Assembly: GCF_001280015.1 (NCBI RefSeq)
Contig: NZ_LGDV01000191.1
Coordinates: 1 to 46,428, forward strand
Origin: Streptomyces sp. MMG1121
GTDB taxonomy: Bacteria; Actinomycetota; Actinomycetes; Streptomycetales; Streptomycetaceae
Length of the DNA: 46,428 nucleotides
Reading direction: 5' to 3'
This document shows positions 40,878 through 46,428 of this stretch, one piece after another (within the stretch, counting starts at the first letter, position 1; each line of letters starts with the position of its first letter). The notes under the pieces were generated by a model, which was not told the DNA's origin, did not search any database, and saw nothing but the letters and a program-made list of their open reading frames with translations. Made by a program: the position numbers and the translations under genes.

Positions 40878-41837
40878 GTGAGTTGGCCCCCCGAGAGCCC
40901 CTCCGGCCTGATCGGGGCCGAGATCGCGGGCTATCGGGTCGAGCGCGAACTCGGCCGCGGCGGCATGGCCGTCGTCTACTGCGCCAGGGATCTGCGCCTC
41001 GGCCGGACGGTCGCCCTCAAGCTGCTCGCCCCCGAGTACACCCGCAACGACGCCTTCCGCCGGCGCTTCGCCCAGGAGTCCCGGGTGGCCGCCGCCATCG
41101 AGCACCCCCACATCGTCCCCGTCTTCGAGGCCGGTGAGGCCGACGGGATCCTCTACATCGCCATGTGCCTCGTGGCCGGCCCGGACCTGCGCGCCCTGAT
41201 CGACCGGGAGGGCCCGCTGCCGGTGCCGGCCGCGCTGCGGATCGCGGCCCAGCTGGCCTCCGCGCTCGACGCGGCACACGCCCGCGACCTGGTGCACCGG
41301 GATGTGAAGCCCGCCAACGTCCTGGTCGCCAAGGGCGTCGACAGCGAGCACCCCGAGCACGTCTACCTCACCGACTTCGGGCTGGCGAAGAAGTCGCTGT
41401 CGCTCACGGGATTCACCAGCGCGGGCGAGTTCGTCGGCACCCTCGACTACGTGGCCCCCGAGCGGATCGCCGGACGCCCGGTGGACGGCAGGTCCGACCT
41501 GTACAGCCTGGCCTGCGTCGTCCACGAGACCCTCGCGGGCACCCCGCCCTTCCGCCGGGAGGACCCCCTCGACCTGCTCTGGGCCCACCAGTACGAGCCG
41601 CCGCCCGCACTGAGCGGGGGGCGGCCCGGCCTGCCCGCGGCCGCCGACGACGCCCTGCGGCGGGCCCTGGCGAAGGTGCCGGACGACCGTTACGGCTCGT
41701 GCCTGGAGTTCGTCGTGGCTCTGCGCACCGCCGTCGGTGAAGCTGCCGGCCCCGCTCCCCGCCGGCGTACGCCGACCGTGGTGGACCGCGTTCCGCCGCC
41801 GGAGCCGCCGTCCTGGGCCCGGCCGTTCCTCGTCTGA
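40878..41837 (+). CDS. Soluble Ser/Thr protein kinase
   Basis: This 319-aa protein is a complete Hanks-type kinase domain (about 18-280): the Gly loop GRGGMAVVY, K48 in VALKLL, catalytic D142 in HRDVKPANV, D166 in DFG, and the APE motif in VAPERI. The tail of about 40 residues is Pro/Arg-rich. There is no membrane helix and no PASTA domain, so it is cytoplasmic, unlike PknB. The activation loop (LSLTGFTSAGEFVGT) contains several Ser/Thr that could be phosphorylated. The GTG start appears to be the first base of the transcript. Substrates cannot be told from sequence. Confidence 0.9.
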   Translation: MSWPPESPSGLIGAEIAGYRVERELGRGGMAVVYCARDLRLGRTVALKLLAPEYTRNDAFRRRFAQESRVAAAIEHPHIVPVFEAGEADGILYIAMCLVAGPDLRALIDREGPLPVPAALRIAAQLASALDAAHARDLVHRDVKPANVLVAKGVDSEHPEHVYLTDFGLAKKSLSLTGFTSAGEFVGTLDYVAPERIAGRPVDGRSDLYSLACVVHETLAGTPPFRREDPLDLLWAHQYEPPPALSGGRPGLPAAADDALRRALAKVPDDRYGSCLEFVVALRTAVGEAAGPAPRRRTPTVVDRVPPPEPPSWARPFLV

Positions 41838-42025
41838 CCCCGGCGCCCTCGCGCTTATGCGGGCTTTACCCGACCGTCGTGGTGCCGTCAAGTCCCGAGT
41901 CCTCGGAACATGACCCGGATTTCGTCTTCGGGCCTACTTGAAGTGCGGCCTCACCGGAAAGGAAATGAGGCGGCACGGAGAGTGGAAATTCTCTCCGGAA
42001 TTCCTCGCATTCATGGGAGAAAATC

Positions 42026-42622
42026 ATGGCTCGTAATGTTCGCACCCACGACGAAATCCGTCCGAAGCGCCGAGGTCTCCGGCTGGCGACTGCCGTCGCC
42101 TCGGCCGCACTGGTCACCGGCGGTGTCCTGCTCCCTGTGTCCAGCGCGATGGCGGCCCCGATGCCCACGTCGACCGTGGCCTTCGTGCACGGCGGCGGCG
42201 CCGGCGGGGCCGGTGGTGACGGCGGCTCCGGCCTGATCGGCGGCGGCGGTGGCGCCGGTGGATCCGGGGGCGGCAGCGTCCTCGGGACCGGTGGTGACGG
42301 TGGCGCCGGCGGCAAGGGCGGCGACGGCATCCTCTCCGGTGGCGGCGGCGGTGGTGGCGGTGGCGGTGGTGACGGCGTCATCGGCGGCAAGGGCGGCGCC
42401 GGCGGCGACGGCGGCTTCGGGATCCTCTCCGGCGGTGGCGCCGGCAGCGGCGGTGGCGGTGGCGACGGCGTCCTCGTGGGCGGCCAGGGCGGCAACGGCG
42501 GGAAGGGCGGCAACAGCGTCTTCCAGGGCGGCAGCGGCGGCAAGGGCGGAAAGGGCGGCCACGGCGGTCTCTTCGGCGGCGCCGGCGGGTCCGGTGGAGC
42601 CGGTGGCATCAGCCTCTTCTGA
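42026..42622 (+). CDS. Secreted glycine-rich repeat protein
   Basis: This 198-aa protein begins with a basic region and a signal peptide (hydrophobic about 20-38, cleavage near SAMA-AP). From about 55 to the end, more than half of the residues are glycine in GGxGGDG and GGxGGKG units, sometimes with short hydrophobic insertions (GLIGG, GFGILSGG, GVLVGG). The pattern recalls PGRS-type proteins of mycobacteria. Such sequences form loose repetitive structures at the surface. GGGAG lies 7 bases before the ATG. It is the first of three small secreted proteins in a row. Function is unknown. Confidence 0.7.
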   Translation: MARNVRTHDEIRPKRRGLRLATAVASAALVTGGVLLPVSSAMAAPMPTSTVAFVHGGGAGGAGGDGGSGLIGGGGGAGGSGGGSVLGTGGDGGAGGKGGDGILSGGGGGGGGGGGDGVIGGKGGAGGDGGFGILSGGGAGSGGGGGDGVLVGGQGGNGGKGGNSVFQGGSGGKGGKGGHGGLFGGAGGSGGAGGISLF

Positions 42623-42780
42623 CGGTCTCCTCCGCCAGTCTCCTCCGTCTGTCTCCTGTGACCGTCTCGCCTGACGGTCGACGGGGTGGAGGCCACCCCA
42701 GGCCTCCACCCCGTGCCCGGGCCACCGAGCCCGCACCCGCCCCCTCACCCGACACCTCTGACCGGAAACGGAGCCCCCCG

Positions 42781-43224
42781 ATGTCCACAAGCTCCTGGCG
42801 TCGCCCCTTCGCCCTCGCGGCGGCCTCCGCGGCGCTCGTCACCACCACCGCGTGCGCCGCCCAAGCGGCCACCCACACGGCCCCGGCCCCCACCGGCCAC
42901 ACGGCCCTGGCCCACCAGTCGTCGTCTTGCGGAGAAGGAGGCGAAGGCGGCAAGGGCGGTGCGCCCGGACGGCCGGGTGAGCCCGGGCGGCCCGGCAAGC
43001 CGGGCTGCTCCGCCTTCCGCGACCTCCACGACCTGCCCGACAAGCCGACGTCGGAACTCTCCCGGCTGGACAAGGCACGGATCGCGCTGACCGTGCTGAC
43101 CGGCCGGGTGACCCAGGCCGACGCGGCCAAGAAGTACAAGATCTCGGAGAAGGAGATCAGCAAGTGGGAGCGCCAGCTCCTGAGCGGTGACTGGCTCGCA
43201 TTTCTGCAGCCCGAATCTCCGTGA
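42781..43224 (+). CDS. Exported protein with collagen-like stretch and HTH-like C-terminus
   Basis: The product is 147 aa from the ATG at 42781, with CGGAG upstream. It has a signal peptide (hydrophobic about 10-30, ending ACAAQAA). Then come a Gly/Glu stretch and a collagen-like run of Gly-X-Y triplets (GRPGEPGRPGKPG, about 64-76). The last 60 residues, DKARIALTVLTGRVTQADAA and KKYKISEKEISKWERQLL, look like a DNA-binding helix-turn-helix as in IS3-type transposases or small regulators. An HTH behind an export signal is odd: either the fold serves another purpose outside the cell, or the signal is a membrane anchor with the tail inside. I know no family with this order. Confidence 0.6.
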   Translation: MSTSSWRRPFALAAASAALVTTTACAAQAATHTAPAPTGHTALAHQSSSCGEGGEGGKGGAPGRPGEPGRPGKPGCSAFRDLHDLPDKPTSELSRLDKARIALTVLTGRVTQADAAKKYKISEKEISKWERQLLSGDWLAFLQPESP

Positions 43225-43298
43225 GGAATCGAGAAAAGGACCGGCCGTCCCGGCCCGACAGCAAGGGCCGGGGACGGAATGAGGAGAAGGGAAATCGT

Positions 43299-43832
43299 AT
43301 GTGCAGGCACTCTTGGAAATTCGGTCTCGGACTCGCGGTCTCGACCGTGGTCATCGCCGGGGGCGCGATGGCACCGGCCGCGATGGCCGACACCGGCCCT
43401 GTCGTCAGCGGATCCGGCAGCGGCCCGCCCGGCCTCGGCAGCCTCCACGCGGGCGGCGGCACCATCCATGTGGGCAACGGCAGCGTCCGTATCGGCGACT
43501 CGATCTGCGCGGGCAACTGCAACGGCACCGTCAACGGCACCGACGGACACAAGGGCGGCATCTGCGCCGGACTCTGCAACGGCAGCGCCAACGGCGGCGA
43601 CGGCACCACCGGCGCACCGGGGCGGGCCGGTGGCAAGGGCGGCAACGGCGGGGTCTGCGTCGGCGTCTGCTCGGGCAGCGTCAACGGAGGCAACGGCGGC
43701 GACGGAGGCGCCACGGCCGGCACGGGCAACGGCGGCGACGGAGGCCGGGGCGGCAACGGCGGGGTCTGCCTCGGGGTCGGCTGCGAGACCAGCGGTCAGG
43801 GCGGCCGTGGAGGCAACGGTGGCAGTGGCTGA
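43299..43832 (+). CDS. Secreted Gly-rich protein with repeated CxxxC motifs
   Basis: The product is 177 aa from the ATG at 43299, with GAGGAGAAGG upstream; the open frame begins earlier but lacks a ribosome site. After the signal peptide (cleavage near AMA-DT) it has repeats of the type ICAGNCNGTVNG, ICAGLCNGSANGG, VCVGVCSGSVNGG and VCLGVGC, separated by glycine-rich spacers. Four C-x3/4-C pairs could bind metal or form small disulfide loops. The Gly/Asn-rich spacer resembles the other two genes of the trio. Function is unknown. Its stop is 1 base from the stop of the convergent phosphatase gene. Confidence 0.65.
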   Translation: MCRHSWKFGLGLAVSTVVIAGGAMAPAAMADTGPVVSGSGSGPPGLGSLHAGGGTIHVGNGSVRIGDSICAGNCNGTVNGTDGHKGGICAGLCNGSANGGDGTTGAPGRAGGKGGNGGVCVGVCSGSVNGGNGGDGGATAGTGNGGDGGRGGNGGVCLGVGCETSGQGGRGGNGGSG

Positions 43833-43833
43833 C

Positions 43834-46188
43834 TCAACCGGCGGCCCCGGAGAGCGACTGCTCCGCCCACACCGTCTTGCCGACCCGGTCGTGCCGGGTG
43901 CCCCAGCGTTCGGCGAGCTGGGCGACCAGCAGCAGGCCCCGGCCGCCCTCGTCGAAGATGCGGGCGCGGCGCATGTGCGGGGTGGTGCCGCTGGCGTCGT
44001 ACACCTCGCTGATCAGGGTGGAGTCGTGGTGGATCAGCCGGAGCCGGATGGGCGGGCGGCCGTAGCGGATGGCGTTGGTGACCAGCTCGCTGACCATCAG
44101 CTCGGTGGTGAACGTGGCCTCGTCCAGGTCCCACGCGGACAGCTGCTCACGGGTGAGGCTGCGGGCGCGGGCGACCACGGTGGGGTCGTCCGCCAGCTCC
44201 CAGGCGGCGACCCGGTCCTCGTGCAGGGCGCGGGTACGGGCGACGAGCAGGGCGATGTCGTCGTCGGGGCGGTGGCTCAGCAGGGCGGTGAGGACGTGGT
44301 CGCAGACCGAGTCCAGCGACTTCGCGGGCCGGCCGAGCGCGGCGAACATCTTGTCCAGCGCCTCGTCGATGTCGTGGTCCCGGGCCTCGAACAGCCCGTC
44401 GGTGTAGAGGGCGAGCAGACTGCCCTCGGCGAGTTCGGTCTCGATGGCCTCGAAGGGCAGCCCGCCGAGGCCGAGCGGCGGCCCGGCCGGTACGTCGAGG
44501 AAGCGGACGGTGCCGTCCGGGGTGACCACGGCGGGCGGTGGATGCCCGGCCCGGGCCAGGGTGCACCGGCGCGAGACCGGGTCGTACACCGCGTACAGGC
44601 ACGTGGTGCCGATGCCGCCGGCGGTGTCGGCGGCCGGGTCCGCGCTGCTCTCGTCGGCGGCGAGCCGCAGCACCAGGTCGTCGAGGTGGGTGAGCAGCTC
44701 GTCGGCGGGCAGGTCGACGTCGGCCAGGGTACGTACCGCGGTGCGCAGCCGGCCCATGGTCGCCGAGGCGCGGATGCCGTGCCCGACCACGTCGCCCACG
44801 ACGAGCGCCACCCGGGCGCCGGACAGCGGGATCACGTCGAACCAGTCGCCGCCCACACCGGCCCCGGTGGCGGCGGGCAGATAGCGGGTGGCGATCTCCA
44901 GGGCGGCCTGGTCGGGCAGGGTGTGCGGGAGCAGGCTGCGCTGGAGGGCCATCGTGGTGGTGCGGGCCCGGGCGTGGTCGCGGGCCTGCCGGATGCCGGC
45001 CGCCGTCCTCGACGCGAACTCCTGGGCCCGGCGCAGATCCTCCGGGCCGAACGGCTCCCGGCCGGGTCGCCGGCCGAAGAGGGCCACTCCGAGGGTGCCG
45101 CCCGGGTCGAGCAGCGGCACCGACAGCAGCGAGCCCGCCTCGGACGCACGCAGCCAGGCCGCACCCGGGTCCAGCGCCGCCCACGCGGCGACGGCCGGGT
45201 CCGTCGTGTCGTACAGCAGCGGACGGCCCTCCGCCAGGCACCGGGCGGGCGGGGAGTCCGCCGGGCAGACGACGACCTCGCCGACCCCGGTGTCGCCGCC
45301 CGCCCGCCCGCCGTCCGGTACGGCGCGCAGGGCGGCGCGGCGCAGCACGACCGGGCCCGGCTGCGGTGCGGGCTCCTCGGCCCCCTCGGGCGGGGTGTCG
45401 AACAGGTCGACCGCCATGACGTCGGCGAGCCGGGGGACCGTGACCTCGCCGAGTTCCCGCGCGGCCCGCGCCTGCTCCGTTCCCGTGCCGGCGCGCACGT
45501 CGCCCGGCGTGGCCGTGGAGTCCTGGGCGGCGGGCGGCCGGGCGGACAGACAGACGGCCCGTACCCGGCCGCCGGCGTCCTTCAGCGGAGTGAGCAGGGT
45601 GCTGTGGCCCAGCTCCGGGCCGAGCCGCACCCCGGTCTCCTGCGGTCGGCCGGACTCCAGCGCGAGCCGCATCGACCTGTCGGCCCCCTGGCTCGCGACG
45701 CCGGGCACGATGTGCGGCAGACGCAGCCCGCGCACCGCGGCCTCGGGCAGCGCGAGGGCGTGTTCCATCCGGCGGTTGGCGCGCACCAGGCGCAGGTCGG
45801 CGTCGAAGATGGCCAGCGGGAACGGGGACTGGAGGAACGTCCACTCCTCCAGCGGCTCGCCCCGGGGCGGCTGCGCACGGGCCGGTACGGCGCTCACCAC
45901 GAGCCAGTCGGTGACCCCGGACTCCGAGGTACGGCGATGGGCGAGCACGCCCAGTTCCAGGAGCCGGCCGTCGCGGTGGCGCAGCGGGACGGTGCCGTTC
46001 CAGCGCTGCCGCCCGGCCAGGGCGCGGCGGACCGCCGCGCCGTCGGCGGCGGCCAGTGCGGTGGCGGAACGGCCGACGACATCGGGCAAGTCGTAGCCGA
46101 GCAGCCGCCGCGCCCCGTCGCTCCAGCCCGTGAGAATGCCCTGCTCATCGATGGTGGCCGTGGCCGTGTACGTCGACTGTCGCTCCAT
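43834..46188 (-). CDS. PAS-GAF-SpoIIE phosphatase with anti-sigma-type ATPase domain
   Basis: This 784-aa protein combines two PAS-like domains (about 1-105 and 110-210), a GAF domain (about 250-420), a PP2C-type SpoIIE phosphatase (about 440-650; GGDWFDVIPL, VGDVVGHGI, ALYTDGLFEARD, PDDDIALLVAR) and an RsbW-like ATPase (about 665-780; VSELVTNAIRYG, GRGLLLVAQLAERWG). Such proteins act in partner-switching: the phosphatase removes phosphate from an anti-anti-sigma factor and the kinase-like domain binds it, tuning stress sigma factors. Signals would enter through PAS and GAF, which have no visible cofactor. It is cytoplasmic and probably monocistronic. No sigma factor gene is nearby. Confidence 0.92.
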   Translation of the reverse strand: MERQSTYTATATIDEQGILTGWSDGARRLLGYDLPDVVGRSATALAAADGAAVRRALAGRQRWNGTVPLRHRDGRLLELGVLAHRRTSESGVTDWLVVSAVPARAQPPRGEPLEEWTFLQSPFPLAIFDADLRLVRANRRMEHALALPEAAVRGLRLPHIVPGVASQGADRSMRLALESGRPQETGVRLGPELGHSTLLTPLKDAGGRVRAVCLSARPPAAQDSTATPGDVRAGTGTEQARAARELGEVTVPRLADVMAVDLFDTPPEGAEEPAPQPGPVVLRRAALRAVPDGGRAGGDTGVGEVVVCPADSPPARCLAEGRPLLYDTTDPAVAAWAALDPGAAWLRASEAGSLLSVPLLDPGGTLGVALFGRRPGREPFGPEDLRRAQEFASRTAAGIRQARDHARARTTTMALQRSLLPHTLPDQAALEIATRYLPAATGAGVGGDWFDVIPLSGARVALVVGDVVGHGIRASATMGRLRTAVRTLADVDLPADELLTHLDDLVLRLAADESSADPAADTAGGIGTTCLYAVYDPVSRRCTLARAGHPPPAVVTPDGTVRFLDVPAGPPLGLGGLPFEAIETELAEGSLLALYTDGLFEARDHDIDEALDKMFAALGRPAKSLDSVCDHVLTALLSHRPDDDIALLVARTRALHEDRVAAWELADDPTVVARARSLTREQLSAWDLDEATFTTELMVSELVTNAIRYGRPPIRLRLIHHDSTLISEVYDASGTTPHMRRARIFDEGGRGLLLVAQLAERWGTRHDRVGKTVWAEQSLSGAAG

Positions 46189-46310
46189 CGCCGCTCATCT
46201 CGCCCTTGCTCGGCAGGCTCTCCTGACCAGGATCGTCCGGGGCGGCTTGGAGCACCAACGCAGGAACGGCGGCCCTCCACAGGGGGACGGCCGCCGCACA
46301 TGCATTGCGG

Positions 46311-46428
46311 CGCCTAGCCGTTGGCCAAGGCCTGCACCCGGTCCAGAGCGCCGTTGCTGTGCTTGCCCGGGGGCGATCCCCGGACCCCTGGCCGGGAGGG
46401 TGTTGCGCTAGCCGTTGGCCAACGCCTG
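46311..46428. repeat. Direct repeat of about 24 bp at the window end
   Basis: Copies at 46311-46334 and 46405-46428 share CTAGCCGTTGGCCAA and the flanking GCCTG, with a few mismatches. The spacing is 94 bases. On the minus strand both encode QALANG followed by TAG. The second copy reaches the window edge and may extend further. Confidence 0.75.
46408..46428 (-). CDS. Possible 3' end of a minus-strand gene
   Basis: The last bases read, on the minus strand, QALANG then TAG at 46408-46410. This could be the end of a gene that starts beyond the window. The other copy at 46314-46334 reads the same six residues but lies in another frame relative to it. Too little is visible to name the product. 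Confidence 0.25.
   Translation of the reverse strand, partial: QALANG

Overview
The window is high-GC DNA with the codon use, gene families and gene order of a Streptomyces chromosome. From the malic enzyme onward, the order of genes (glutamate-type ABC transporter, malic enzyme, quinone oxidoreductase, PadR/DUF4097 pair, 2-oxoglutarate dehydrogenase E1/E2, OmpR-type two-component pair, rhomboid-like protein, Lon) matches, as I remember it, the SCO52xx region of S. coelicolor. That synteny is recall, not a search.

Positions 1 to about 8320 are the right part of an integrated conjugative element of the actinomycete AICE type; its left end lies outside the window. It carries a secreted B-lectin protein, a KorSA-like GntR repressor (minus strand) divergent from a transfer operon, a TraSA/FtsK-type DNA translocase, a small membrane protein, a secreted SH3 protein, a RepSA-like HUH replication initiator, a small gene that may be a recombination directionality factor, and a large serine integrase in place of the usual tyrosine integrase and Xis. 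Three copies of a 16-bp palindrome sit between the repressor and the transfer operon. The integrase abuts the 3' remnant of a methyltransferase gene (8321-8734), which the insertion appears to have cut.

Positions 8750-18500 are chromosomal housekeeping: a polar amino-acid ABC transporter (ATPase, permease, lipoprotein), a malic enzyme, an MDR oxidoreductase, a leaderless HTH gene coupled to a Clp N-domain protein, and a PadR/DUF4097 pair with a palindromic operator.

Positions 18588-30339 are the most striking region: a run of same-strand, tightly spaced genes. It encodes a trypsin-co-occurring domain protein, a trypsin fused to a VMAP-like C-terminal region, a MoxR AAA+ ATPase, a vWA-like/TPR protein of the SAV_2336 type, a small FxsA-like peptide overlapping an alpha-ketoglutarate HExxH peptide hydroxylase, and a TIR-like/NB-ARC/TPR protein of the FxsT type. 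It looks like a ternary vWA-MoxR-VMAP conflict system joined to an FxSxx-type RiPP module. No radical SAM maturase is present, and the peptide lacks the usual FxSxx terminus.

Positions 30424-46428 return to core functions: the 2-oxoglutarate dehydrogenase E1/E2 fusion, a two-component system, a spermidine-synthase-like methyltransferase, a rhomboid-like protein, Lon under an HspR-type HAIR operator, a Ser/Thr kinase with a leaderless start, three small secreted glycine-rich or collagen-like proteins, and a PAS-GAF-SpoIIE phosphatase with an anti-sigma-type ATPase domain. The window ends in a short direct repeat that looks like a duplicated gene end.
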